A stretch of 64,000 nt of DNA from Siphonodentalium dalli (taxonomy: Eukaryota > Mollusca > Scaphopoda > Gadilida > Siphonodentaliidae). The notes beneath the pieces were generated by a model. The model worked only from the letters and a program-made list of their open reading frames with translations. It made no database searches and had not been told where the DNA came from. Both the position numbers and the translations under genes were made by a program. The DNA lies in assembly GCA_032622095.1 (NCBI GenBank), contig CP136063.1, positions 280,915,426-280,979,425 of the forward strand, read 5' to 3'. Below, one piece after another: positions 12,082-22,760 of the stretch (position 1 is its first letter; every line of letters begins with the position of its first letter).

Positions 12082-12416
12082 TTCGGTCTGTCTCAATAAA
12101 ACCATACAAATATGGATATCATTGGAACCGGCTCATTGACCACATTGTGATGGTTACAGTTATACCCTGTGCCAATGCATTCTCTTATATATGCGAGTCG
12201 ACCATAGGTCGCCTCGCATATATAAGAGAATGCATTGGCCTAAAAAAATCTTTTTTTAACACTTTTTACCATTTTTTCTTACATTCTTTAACAATTTTAT
12301 AATTTTTAATGTGTTAAGCCAATGCATTCTCTTATATATGCGAGGCGACCTATGGTCGACTCGCATATATAAGAGAATGCATTGGCACAGGGCCGTTCTG
12401 TTGGGTAAAGTGTTAA
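12082..12416 (-). mobile_element. TTAA hairpin element (family a), left end lost at the minisatellite
   Basis: This matches the elements at 13577-13975, 32615-32982 and 58383-58856. It ends with TGTTGGGTAAAGTGTTAA (TTAA at 12413-12416). The expected TTAACCCTTTACCCAACA end is missing; homology starts at GGTCTGTCTCAATAAAACC beside the minisatellite. Two 69-bp hairpins (12171-12239 and 12318-12386) are mirror images separated by an AT-rich spacer. Orientation is opposite to the copy at 13577-13975. Confidence 0.85.
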
Positions 12417-12974
12417 CGTATTTCTATGACCTCTTGGATTTGCTCATTGCTTCATCCGCTGCTCATTTAATATATCTAAGTTTTGTCAGTTGGTCCATCT
12501 TTTTTCTGATAGTGTTATCTATGGGGGGGTCTATCTAGGCGATGCCGATATTATGTCTAACACATTCTCGGTGAATTTTAGTATATATTTGGGGCTAAGT
12601 CTCCGGAAATTATTAACAGTCCTTCACCTTTTTAAGGCCATTTAAGAAGCCGTCGGGCTGTTGCTCATTTCTGTTGGGCCATTAATACACCACAAGTTGT
12701 GGTCCACAACGCCCTCCAAAATCATGTTATTGTTATAATACACTTTATTCTCTGGTATATCGAAACATAATTGGATATTGAGAAAAGATGAGAATATTTT
12801 CAAAAAATTGATAGAAGGAATAAGATTTTTAGGTATAGATGTAGACGATCTATACAGGGACCTCCCGAGTGACACTGCATCTAGGCCATCATTGGCATCA
12901 TCACAATCATAACAATTCACCGTCATCGTCGCTGTCTTCGTCTCCAATGTCACCATCATCGTCATCCATTTCAG

Positions 12975-13133
12975 GTGAGACGATGGAGGTGCAATCTATG
13001 TGAACTCCGGCGTGACTTGTATTGTATGGCTGGCAGATGGCATGACCAAACACAGACCGGACTCACCCTCGACGACCTCAACTCGCATGTATTAAAAAAG
13101 ACGCTCTCCCTGGATAGCGATACACCAGGCGAG
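12975..13133 (+). CDS. Rim: RIM-like gene, exon completing the zinc finger
   Basis: This phase 0-0 exon of 53 codons has acceptor CATTTCAG and a weaker donor, GAG then GTTATA. It opens with VRRWRCNLCELRRDLYC, which supplies the fourth CxxC pair directly after the exon at 10801-11005, as expected for the RIM/Rab-effector finger (family pattern: W, then CNLC, then a basic helix and an AGxW-like end; here AGRW). The rest, including LTLDDLNSH and SLDSDTPGE, is polar linker. The exon sits between two inverted copies of a hairpin element (12082-12416 and 13577-13975). The donor is the least certain boundary. Confidence 0.75.
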
Positions 13134-13576
13134 GTTATAAACGTTAAAATTTGTTTTAAACAGTTTGTTTATTTATTTCAGTGAATCAATTTTGATGAAT
13201 CAGTATACAGCCACTTTGCCCATTAAAAGAATATATCATTCAACCAATATTAACGAAGATTCCAACTAAAACTGATTGCACCATTTTTTAAAACACAACG
13301 TGTGACCTAAACACGCACATTTGTAAATATTTAATCCTTCATTGGAACGAATTCGTCGGAAGATAATGTGAGAGAACAAGGCTGTCAAATGTGTGTGACC
13401 TTTAATGTGGTTAACGTTTTGTTAAGGCCTCTGGTAATGAGGCCCGATTTAATCTTGCCTCGTGGTACTTGTGTACTACAAAAGGTTTGAGTAGTGGTTT
13501 CATTTCTTCGCAATTAAGTCATTATTTCTATCGATCGTCGGTACTTGTGTAGAAATCCGTCTGGTGTGTTGCTTTG

Positions 13577-13975
13577 TTAACCCTTTACCCAACAGAAGGG
13601 CCCTGTGCCAATGCATTCTCTTATATATGCGAGTCGACCATAGGTCGCCTCGCATATATAAGAGAATGCATTGGCTTAACACATTAAAAATTATAAAATT
13701 GTTAAAGAATGTAAGAAAAATGGTAAAAAGTGTTAAAAAAAGATTTTTTTTAGGCCAATGCATTCTCTTATATATGCGAGGCGACCTATGGTCGACTCGC
13801 ATATATAAGAGAATGCATTGGCACAGGGCATAACTGTAACTATCACAATGTGGTCAAGGAGCCGGTTCCAATGATATCCATATTTGTATGGTTCTATTGA
13901 GACAGACCGAAGATATTTTAGGCTGTTGAAGCTTTATTTGGCCGGTTTTGGCCGTTTTGTTGGGTAAAGGGTTAA
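13577..13975 (+). mobile_element. TTAA hairpin element (family a), complete copy
   Basis: Begins TTAACCCTTTACCCAACAG and ends TGTTGGGTAAAGGGTTAA, with TTAA at both edges as in piggyBac-type insertions. Mirror-image hairpins lie at 13607-13675 and 13754-13822, followed by a tail containing CACAATGTGGTCAAGGAGCC. It has no coding capacity. It is inverted relative to 12082-12416. Confidence 0.88.
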
Positions 13976-15142
13976 TACATGCGTGGATTAAATCGGGGCC
14001 TTATTACAAAAGACCCTAACAAAACGTTGATCACATACGTTCACGTATATTTCACACCGACTACGGCGTATAGTTCGATAAAGCACGAAATGCCGATTTA
14101 TAGACTTTATATTATAGCCTAAGTTATAGCAATTAATATTCCAGCTGTTTTCAATATTTCTCACAGAAATCATACAAACGCTGTTTAGTTTTACCATATC
14201 AGAAACAGGCTAACAAAGAATGAATTTCATTGTTCCATGCTGAAGAAAAATTATATGACTTGAGAAAGTGTTTTTGTTATATAAAGTGCGTAAAATAAAG
14301 AATTTAAAGTACTTATCGGCATAGTTTGGACCATGAAGCTGGGTGTAATACGACTTAGCATAATTGTAGGCTACATACCACCACGGAACTTTAACCAGAG
14401 TCGTTATTTCGTGGGAAAATCTGGATTCAGAATCCGAAACTGATTACGGGATTTGAAATCCACGTGGTCGCCGGTACTATGTTAAATGTTCTCCCAGCGT
14501 CAAACATGGCTCATGTATTTGACCAGTCGACGTAAACATCTCCGTAATAATTATATTACGTCGACACGAATTCATGTAGAAACCCATTTCCAGGACAATG
14601 GGCTTCCCCCAATTTCGTGACGTCATACTGATGTCACAGACATTCCAAATAAGGAATAATTTATGCGGTTGTGTTGGAATGTTACGAGAGGCAGAGATTT
14701 ACTAGTACAGAACACTGAATAGAGGCATCGGTTATTTCGCCGCCGATCAGAATCATGCCATTTGTCAAAAGTGTTTTTCTTTAATAAAGCAGCTGGTCAA
14801 AATCAATACGACTATTAAAACTAACTTTAAATCAGTGCCACATGACCGAGTTAAACGACTATTACATTCGCCGTATACAGACGACACCTGAGCTATTTTT
14901 ACGGGACACGCGCAGCTGTTATCGGTTAGCCAATCGGGGCCAGCGCTTTCTGGTACCGCTTCCAATAAAAACAAGGAATTCCCTGGTGTATCCCCAAGTC
15001 TGGAAATAGAATTCCGGCCAGTCCTGTTCGACTCAGATATACTGAGTCGAAATTTATGTCGACTGGTATTTGACACAAGTATCATTGGTATCTTATATTT
15101 ATAATGTTATGTTTGTTGTGAAAGTGTCATGCTTTTCTTCTA
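13976..15142. other. Intronic stretch, little recognised
   Basis: No supported coding sequence. A segment at 14402-14440 (GTTATTTCGTGGGAAAATC) has an inverted match at about 18325-18362 (CTCCCACGAAATAACG), so the two may be arms of a larger, older element. The rest is unassigned. Confidence 0.4.
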
Positions 15143-15658
15143 TGTTACAGTCAATATGTCAAATCAGTCATTTGGCCAATGGCTAAAATTTTCAGTCATT
15201 TGGTGAAATGGCTGTGACCGCCAGTCATTTGGCCAATTGCCTAAAAGTTTCAGTCATTTATCCAGATGACTGAAATTCACTGCCCTGAATTTGACAGTTT
15301 GCCTAAATGGGAATTTTATTGGTAGTCAATATGTCAAATTGGCCAAATGATTGAATTTTATTTTAGTCAATATGTCAAATCGGCCAAATAACTGAAAATC
15401 ATTGACCTGAATTTGACAGTTTGCGTTATTGGGAATTTTATTTTTAGTCAATATGTCAAATTATGTATAAACATTACTTTTTTTGTTTTGTTGATGAAGG
15501 AAGTGTCACTGTAAACAGATCACACAAATTGACCACTTATAAGCCCATTACCTAATATTGAGCTGTCAATAAATTATTAAATACAGTTCAGTCACTGTTG
15601 TGTTGTTAACTTGTTATCCTTTTGGGGTTTTCAAAACACTTACAGATAACACTGTTAG

Positions 15659-16731
15659 TTGTTAGTGAGTTATGAAGCCAGAATCGGTTTGACATCTTCG
15701 TCATTGCCACATGAAGTCATTCAGAAACTACAAACAGAAGATGACTTGCTTTCAGTTCTATCCAACCGTTCAGCTCAACCAGAAACGACGACACATCAAC
15801 TAGAATCAACGACTCCTCAACAGAAACGACTACTCTTCAACCAGAAACGACGACTCCTCAACTAGAATCAACGACTCTTCAACCAGAAACGACGAAACAC
15901 CAACTAGAAACAACGACACCAGAAACTACGACCCATCAACTAGAAACAACGACTCCTCAACCAGAAACGACGACACATCAACTAGAAACAACTACTCCAC
16001 AACCAGAAACAACGACACATCAACTAGAATCAACGAGTCCTCAACCAGAAACGACGACTCATCAACTAGAATCAACGACTCCTCAACCAGAAACAACGAC
16101 ACATCAACTAGAAACAACGACTCCACAACCAGAAACAACGACACATCAACTAGAATCAACGACTCCTCAACCAGAAACGACGACTCATCAACTAGAATCA
16201 ACGACTCCTCAACCAGAAACGACGACTCCTCAACCAGAAACTACGACACCAGAAACTACGAAACCAACGAGCAACATAGCCAAGAAAAGAAAACTTCCAA
16301 TTGCAGCACAGCAGGAACAAGCCGAACGTTTGATTCTGAGGGATGGTTCCGTTGGTGACAACGTGGCAGTTCCAATTCAATCTGTTGACATGGGACATGG
16401 TGATCCAAGAAACATTTTAGGTGTTATCACAGCTGTAGACAATGGACAATATACCATCGGTTGGCCTTCATGTATTCTGAAGGGAAAATACAATCGACAC
16501 CAGTTTGATTCATGTCCCCAGCGGCTTCTGAGTGAATCGGACATCAACGGTGATAGCAGTGTATCCCTTCGACAAGCCAACAAAAAAGAGTCTCAACACG
16601 GTGGTCAGATTTTCGTGAAGTGCAATTGCAATGTACATAAGAGATGTAAGAGTAAGCGATGTGCTTGTTTCAAGAATAATGTTTTATGTAATAGTAGATG
16701 TCACAACAGTGTCAATTGTTCTAATAAATGA
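15659..16731 (+). pseudogene. Ginger-like C-terminal protein with PETTT repeats, one frameshift
   Basis: The frame runs from about 15659 to the stop at 16729-16731 but changes register near 15818, where CAACAGAAA stands in place of the usual CAACCAGAAA (one C missing). Upstream is a short N-terminal part. The middle is about a dozen 14-residue repeats of the type QPETTTHQLESTTP (about 15775-16255). After a basic patch (KKRK) comes a domain containing GDNVAVPIQSVD and GDPRNILGVI, then a Cys-rich tail (CNCNVHKRCKSKRCACF, ending NCSNK). The last two resemble the C-terminal region of KRBA2/Ginger-type transposon integrases. The DDE core that would catalyse transposition is absent, so a role could only be DNA binding or none. 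Confidence 0.65.
15775..16255. repeat. 42-bp coding minisatellite (PETTT repeat)
   Basis: The tandem 42-bp unit (CAACCAGAAACGACGACAC then ATCAACTAGAATCAACG) encodes 14 residues rich in Thr, Glu and Pro. Copies vary by whole-motif loss and synonymous changes. It lies within the ORF of the Ginger-like element. Confidence 0.9.
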
Positions 16732-17174
16732 TAATATTATGTGTCACATAATCATATTGTGTTATAAATTTTGTGTTGCATGTTTTGATTATTCATTTTT
16801 GTTATAATACACATAAATAAATATGAAATATCGTTCAGTTATTTTTTTTAAAACCCATAAATACTCTTCAGTCATTTGACCAAATGACTGGTGGTCAATT
16901 TCAGTCATCTGGCCAAATTACTGAAAATTTTAGGCAATTGGCCAAATGACTGGCGGCCACAGTCATTTCACCAAATGACTGAAAATTTTAGGCATTTGGC
17001 CAAATGACTGATTTGACATATTGACTGTAACATATATACATGGCACCTAATTAGCTGCCAATCCGACTTCATCGCATCTTTTTTTTTTCAAGTTAAAGTG
17101 TGTTTATATTTGAGGACAATAATTTCTAACGGCTCTAGATTTCCTGAACCACAACACACGGAACTTGTCAGTTG

Positions 17175-17446
17175 TACAGGGACGTGGCGGCAGGGGTTGG
17201 TTGGGGTGTCCCCCCTCCCCCTCGAACTTTGGTACATTCCCAAGTTCCCAACAGTTGGAAATTTCATGCCTTACACAATATTAATTGGACATTTTCTAAT
17301 CTTAAGGTGTGTCAGCTTGGATATTTCCAATGGGGTGCAAATGGAATTCTGCGAACCTGTGAGTTTGAAGTTTGGTTCAAGGGGGTGCAGTTGGTCGGAA
17401 ATTTGAAGGTTCACCCCCATGGGAACCCTCTAGCCACGTCCCTATA
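17175..17446. mobile_element. Small element with AGGGACGTGGC ends (family g)
   Basis: It begins TACAGGGACGTGGC and ends GCCACGTCCCTATA, short inverted ends bounding 272 bp of non-coding DNA with C-rich tracts. Related copies lie at 21438-22190 and 23456-23525. The right end (reverse strand AGGGACGTGGCTAGAGGG) matches the repeat unit of the minisatellite at 34475-35250. Confidence 0.7.
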
Positions 17447-17554
17447 CCTTGTACGTGTGGGTATTTAATCAAATTAACTGACCTTTCCACTATGTAGTCC
17501 TGCGATCCTAGAATAAGCTTTACATTTGTGTGTGTGTGTGACTGGGAGATGCAG

Positions 17555-17708
17555 CTCATGTGCGATCACAAGACCACAACATTAGCTACATGGACAAAGC
17601 TTGATTTTCCAACTATTGCACAGCACGTTGGCCACAATGTGCTTGTGTTTCGGCACTACAGAGACAAATGTGCAAAACGACTGCATTTAACGAAACAAAA
17701 CATTTTAA
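17555..17708 (+). CDS. Candidate exon, unknown protein (first of a pair)
   Basis: An open block read in phase 0 after a TG-rich acceptor ending GATGCAG, leaving in phase 1 at a donor TTAA then GTAAGA. It encodes about 51 residues including TWTKLDFPTIAQHVGHNVL and FRHYRDKCAKRL. I recognise no domain. The exon joins in frame to the block at 17840-17973 across a 131-bp intron. That pair would keep the frame between the flanking RIM-like exons (phase 0 on both sides), but that is a one-in-three coincidence. It could instead be a separate gene or an old element. Confidence 0.3.
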
Positions 17709-17839
17709 GTAAGAACATGTTATAAGACTAGATAGTACATGCGTGTATCTGATAATTCATAGATATCATATAATCCTACTATTTCTTGAATAACAAGGAA
17801 CATATAATTACGAACAAAGCATAAGACATATCCATGCAG

Positions 17840-17973
17840 GTTCACGTGAATTCGATCAGTTGACGTTATCTGCCGAATTTGAAATTGACATGCGTTCGAA
17901 GGGTATTTTATGGATGGAATTACGAGATGAACGTGATGAAAGTGACAATGAAATTGACAAGGATTTGCTTCAG
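17840..17973 (+). CDS. Candidate exon, unknown protein (second of a pair)
   Basis: The block has acceptor TCCATGCAG, entry in phase 1 and exit in phase 0 at CTTCAG then GTTCGC. It encodes about 44 acidic residues, among them EFDQLTLSAEFEIDM and MELRDERDESDNEIDKD. The strong acidic bias and matching phase with 17555-17708 suggest real coding sequence. No family is recognised. The donor is mediocre, and the open frame continues to 18117 if it is not used. Confidence 0.33.
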
Positions 17974-18730
17974 GTTCGCCATCAACCGAGGTGCTCCCCC
18001 AGCGTTACTATCAATAACATTATTATTTGGCTAATTTCAGAAAAATTCTCCCCGTTAACACTGGATAACACAAATTTGTCTCCGCAATTCAAATTCTTTG
18101 ATATGGATCGTTTATAATCTGCAATAATTTGTACCTAAAGGACGGATTCTTATGTTTTTTTGTGTGGTTAAAGCTTAACCGTTAAACTTCGATATGGTGA
18201 AATCTCGGTTTGTTTACATTATGAATATTCTGATTCTGATTATGGAATCCAGATTACGACGAAATAACGATTATGGTCTGTTCGTTTACTGTTCGCTTAC
18301 CGAACCACGTCGTACGGAGAGTAATCTGTAATCTGAATCCAGATTCTCCCACGAAATAACGAATCTGGGGACGAAATAAAAACAGACACTGAGTTTTGAC
18401 AATTAATAGAGTTATTCCGCTTACCAGCTATATGGTTTTATCTGCCTGTACAAAAATCCAACAAAAACGCAGCGGAAGTCAACAACATCAGATCGATTCC
18501 AGGCAGTTCGAGTGATATCACAAACAGGGAGCGTTATGAACACATTGGAAGCATCACATGCATCAGTGTAACAATCGACCGAAGTCATAGCGAGTTACCA
18601 GATGTCAAATATCTTCAAATGAGTCAGTCAGGTGCTCTTTGTTTTGGCATATCAGAAAAAAGAATAACAATGAACGCTCTTGTATCTTCCATACAGGATA
18701 ACAACTGGATTCCTGTGGGCGGGCGTGTTG
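17974..18730. other. Intronic stretch with a short hairpin region
   Basis: No gene supported after the candidate exon. Around 18235-18370 two related blocks (GGAATCCAGATTACGACG and CTGAATCCAGATTCTCCC) each end near ACGAAATAACG, a decayed inverted-repeat arrangement also matched in reverse at 14402-14440. Confidence 0.4.
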
Positions 18731-19220
18731 TTTAAAGGTACTCAATCCGATAAAACTCCTCTCAATTACTATTTCAATGGCTTCGGGGGTCAAATATATT
18801 TGATTCGAGTCGAGGAAGTCACCCATCAAAGCTCAGATTTGTTAGATATCGATTTTAGAAATCTATTATTTTTCATTATCGGGAATACTTTCTGGCCCAG
18901 AACTCAGTCAAAATTGCGTTATTATTACCACTTGATTTTAGAGTTATCCATCCTTGTCTGTTTGAATAGATTTTGGTGTACACATCCCGAGCAGATTACG
19001 GCAGTTGAAGGCAATTATTAGTACTCATCTCGAGTAAATAACAAATTTCAAAAATCAATATCTAATAACTCTGAGCTTTGTTTGATGGGTTCCTCGACTC
19101 GAATCAAATATTTTTTTACCCCCAAAGCCAAAGAAATAGTAATATAGGACCCTCTGATCGGATTGTTGTTGTTGGAATCTGTTGAGATGGGGACCCTCTG
19201 TTCGGATTGAGTACCTTTAA
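18731..19220. mobile_element. TTAAAGGTACTC foldback element, complete copy
   Basis: The ends are TTTAAAGGTACTCAATCCGA and its reverse complement at 19203-19220. The two halves are inverted copies of each other over about 100 bp: 18765-18850, containing TTTGATTCGAGTCGAGGAAG, against 19045-19140. Other copies are at 43967-44437, 46014-46245, 57672-58100, 61745-62135 and a fragment at 25455-25524. No coding capacity. Confidence 0.85.
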
Positions 19221-20194
19221 CAATCTTAACCAGGCCACTTGTTTGAGAAATGAAATTAGTGAACTAACTAAGGTACCTTTATCAGATAAAGCCGACGAGA
19301 GCGAATGTCTTATATTTACATAATGTCATCCATTCTGTGTTTCAACTGAATGTATGGATTTTTATGCAGTGTAGCTCTCACATTTACACAGACTCAATAA
19401 GGCTGTTGCCTTATGTCTGACTTGAACGATTGCCAGATTTTACGTCTGCGTAACATCGCTAGCAATAGCGAGTTTGCGATTTCAAACGGATACGGGTACC
19501 GGTACGGGTACTGGTAGCTACCCGTACCGGTACACGTTTTGGAATCGCAAACTGTTTTACGGGTAGAATTAAGCATATCGACGGGTAGTGTATGGTGAGC
19601 CAATTGCAGCACAATATATATGACATAGAGAAATTGCTATCCGCATTCGCTTTCTTGGCCGACGTTATACTTGCTGTTATGGTTATATGATGGACATCTG
19701 CGTGGATAATGGATTGCATTAACCAGGGACGAGGCGAAAGTGGAAGGGGTTGGCGTCTTTCTTTGACTCATTTTGGTAACATTTTCAATAATTAGCTTTC
19801 ATAAGTAATTTCCCAGACCATTCGAGTGTCGTCTAGAACAGATGGAATTTTCTGACTGAGAAAATATGTTATGATAGCACAAATATACAATTACGCTAAT
19901 GTAATAATCCAACCATTATTCGGTGTAAAATGTGTTGGTTTAGACCCAGGGTCCAAGAATGTCCTACATGCATGCACTTTTAGTCAGATATAAGACCGAA
20001 ATTGCCCCTTATATTAGTTGGGGAATATTTAGTCATATAACTGGTAATGGGTTGGAATCTTTCGAAGGATCGGGCAAGGGAATATTCATCACAAGAACTT
20101 GGATATTTGTCTGGGTCTAAACCCGATGTAGGTAGAACAAGAGCTACACTGGGCGTGCAAAATACCCCCTCTCTTGGGTCGGCGGAAACTGGTA

Positions 20195-21090
20195 AAAAAA
20201 AGGGAATAACTCTGGTAAAAATTGGCGGACGGAACTCAAATTTGAACTTGACCTGTGTTTTGGTGGGAGAAAGTAATATACCAAATTATCATTGAATCCG
20301 ATAAGCTCTAGTAAAGTTATCATCCGGACAACAAATTTCAGGGATTTTCTAAGTCAAATTACGTCAAATAAGGGGCATAACTCCGGTGAAAATTGGTGGA
20401 CGGAACTTGAGCTGTCTTTTCTCCTAATAAACCCACATACCAAATTTGATTGAAATCGGTTCACTCCAACTAAAGTTATCATCCGGACAACAAATTTCAG
20501 GGATTTTCTAAGTCAAATTACGTCAAAAAAGGGGCCATAACTCTCGCAAAAATTATCGGATTAAAACGAAATTCGGACTTTAGCTGTATTTCGATATATG
20601 TAATCCACAAAAAAAACGGGTTTTGCGTATAAACATTCCAAAATCGAGTTATCATCCGGAAACCAAAAAACATAAGAAAAACAGAATTTTCTGAGTCGAA
20701 AAAGGGGCATAACTCTGCCAACAATGGTCGGGCAGAACCCAAGTTCGAACTTGACCTGTGTTTTGGTGGGAGAAAGTAATATACCAAATTTTGATTCATT
20801 CCGATAAACTATACTAAAGTTATCATCCGGACAACAAATTTCAAGGATTTTCTAAGTAAAAAAACGTCAAATAAGGGGCATAACTCCGGTGAAAATTGGC
20901 GGGCGGAACCCAAATTCGAACTTGAACTTACTTTTCGGCTAATAAACCCACATACCAAATTTTATTGAATTTGGTTCACTGTAACTAAAGTTATCATCCG
21001 GAAACCAGGTTAACGGACGGACGCCCGGACGCCCGGACGGACGGACCAATACTATAATGCGGCCGTTTTTTCAAACGGGCGTATAAAAAT
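20195..21090. repeat. Tandem array of about 170-bp units ending in GGAC repeats
   Basis: Five diverged units start near 20201, 20371, 20530, 20702 and 20873. Each runs from GGGGCATAACTC through GGCGGACGGAACC to AAAGTTATCATCCGGA. The array ends with ACGGACGGACG blocks and a hairpin of the type GCCGTTTTTTCAAACGG. The pattern is of a dispersed satellite-bearing element. No gene is supported. Confidence 0.85.
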
Positions 21091-21437
21091 CAAACTTGTT
21101 AAATATAAAGGGTGTTTAATGGTACACTATTCATTATATGGTTCGAATAAAGAGCGTTTACTTCACGTCTATGCGAAACAAAGAAAACAGCTAAAAGTCG
21201 CTCTGATGACGGTAAGATTGTGCCGAGTATGAGGTGTGTATATCAGTATTTGGTGTCACTATCGGCAACTACAACAGTCTTGGGGTTCAAATGCGCCATG
21301 TCCGTTCAAAAGTCAAATATCTACATTAAAATGAGAAATCAGTCACCACCACATGCATAAGGTACAATAACTGAACGGTTGTATTCAATCGTGTAACACA
21401 TTCACGGTGTACTTATGCCCACGCACAAAGGGTCGAT

Positions 21438-22190
21438 AGGGGACGTGGCGAGAGGGTGGGGTGTATCACCCCAACGTTTGTCAACAGTTGGATATTGCAT
21501 ATACCTAACACACCAAAACATACGTTGAAATTATTCTGTCTTTCAGTTTGATTTTCCAAAAATGTATTAGTGGGGATTTTTTTTATTTTTAGACCAACAT
21601 TTGCAAATATTCCTACTTTTGGTAGAAAAACATTCGGGCTATATGGCCAGCAGTTAAGTTGGAAATATCCAACAAATGTAAAGCTTGAGGAAAGTCAATA
21701 ATTTATCAATTTTCATGTTCAGATTTCAAAACGTTCTCACACCAGACCGAACCATGGTCGACCCGGTATGCCCTGGTCTAACCACATTCAGTGGCTCGTC
21801 AATACTGATCATTAATTTGTGAAAAACAAACCAGGGCGTGAATTTGCCTGGTGTTAGACCACTAGATGTTATGATTTTGCAATTTCCAGGTTCATATCTA
21901 CAAAACTGTTCTCGTACTGCATGGTCGGCAAGGTGGACCCCCCCCCCCCCCCCCCCCCACCCCATCACAGGACTTCTGCAACAAGACTACTGATCCATTT
22001 AGAACAGTCCACAATAATATTCACGACAGTGAAGGATCAGTTGGGGGGGGGTCAGAGCCCAACGGCGTGCACAATTTGAATTACGCACAAACCTCTGTTT
22101 GCATGGTGTGGTTTAAGGGGGTGTATAGTTGGGAATTTGAAGGTGGACACACCTTCTCAACGCGGAGACCCCCCATAATTACGTCCCTGT
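21438..22190. mobile_element. Family g small element, larger diverged copy
   Basis: Starts GGGGACGTGGCGAGAGGG and ends at ACGTCCCTGTG, with internal matches to 17175-17446 (for example AAGGGGGTGT then GGGAATTTGAAGG). It holds a C run of over 20 bases at about 21937-21958 and a G run at about 22044. Non-coding. Confidence 0.6.
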
Positions 22191-22760
22191 GTCGAGACTG
22201 CTTATAGCACCGCCAACTCACTCTCTTAATCATAACATGTCATTACTTGAGTGAAGACAGTTGTCAGTAAACAAATCGGCGTTCCATAGTTATCTTAGTG
22301 TTAGAAGCCGCCTCGATACTTTGAACATAAAACATGGCTTAAATGACAAATGTATCAATGAGATTTGGCAATGAAATCGTGCAATAAATAGATTAATGCA
22401 TAGCTGACTGTTATTTCGTAGAACTAATGTACTTTTGAGTGAGAAAACTTTAGCGAAAGACTACCAGTCAACGGGATACATCTACCCGTTCCAAATCCCT
22501 ATCGCTTTATGTGCTGCATTCAAAGTACGCAAATGACCGTGACGATTTTCACCGATCTACCTGGATCTACCGGTACCCGTACCCGTCCGACGGGTATCGC
22601 AAACTCGCTATTATTACTCAAGTACCAACAATTCATATTGCTTATCGTTTAGTATAGTCATATACCAATATGAGCGTGAAGGGTCCGTAATAGGTTACAT
22701 CCATTGCTTTTCACCAGAGTTACGAACCTTCTTGCACGCGTTGCCAATTGTGTGTTTGTT

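Larger units (their letters stand above)
11006..12974 (+). other. Intron between the two zinc-finger exons
   Basis: A phase-0 intron of 1969 bp. About half of it is a 48-bp minisatellite (11120-12075), followed directly by a hairpin element (12082-12416). The acceptor is CATTTCAG. The remaining 550 bp before the acceptor hold nothing recognised. Confidence 0.75.
15143..17032 (+). mobile_element. Ginger-like DNA transposon, short non-autonomous derivative
   Basis: The ends are long inverted repeats of more than 100 bp made of GTCATTTGGCCAAATGAC-like motifs (15143 to about 15265, and about 16865-17032). The outermost bases are TGTTACAGTC and GACTGTAACA, fitting the TGTNR terminus described for Ginger elements. 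The flanking four bases are tcta and tata, an imperfect target-site duplication. Inside is one broken ORF whose C-terminal half resembles the tail of Ginger/KRBA2-type integrases. No integrase catalytic core is present. The family assignment rests on recognition, not on a search. Confidence 0.7.
19464..22612. repeat. 17-bp inverted pair bounding a 3.1-kb segment
   Basis: AATAGCGAGTTTGCGAT at 19464-19480 and its exact reverse complement at 22596-22612 are both followed inward by GGTACC/ACGGGTAC-rich sequence. Just inside the left end, 19471-19551 is itself a hairpin of about 80 bp (GTTTGCGATTTCAAACGG against CCGTTTGAAATC-like sequence, ending AATCGCAAAC). Either these are ends of one element or two fragments of one hairpin family. 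Confidence 0.45.

Noticed and set aside
11058-12302. Long repeat-rich open frames on both strands within the 48-bp array.
   Set aside because: The period is a multiple of three, so open frames arise automatically; they begin and end at array edges and have no splice context.
13500-13833. Short ORFs with MRVDHRSPRIYKRMHW-like peptides recurring at many sites.
   Set aside because: They are translations of the hairpin cassette, open on both strands because it is a palindrome.
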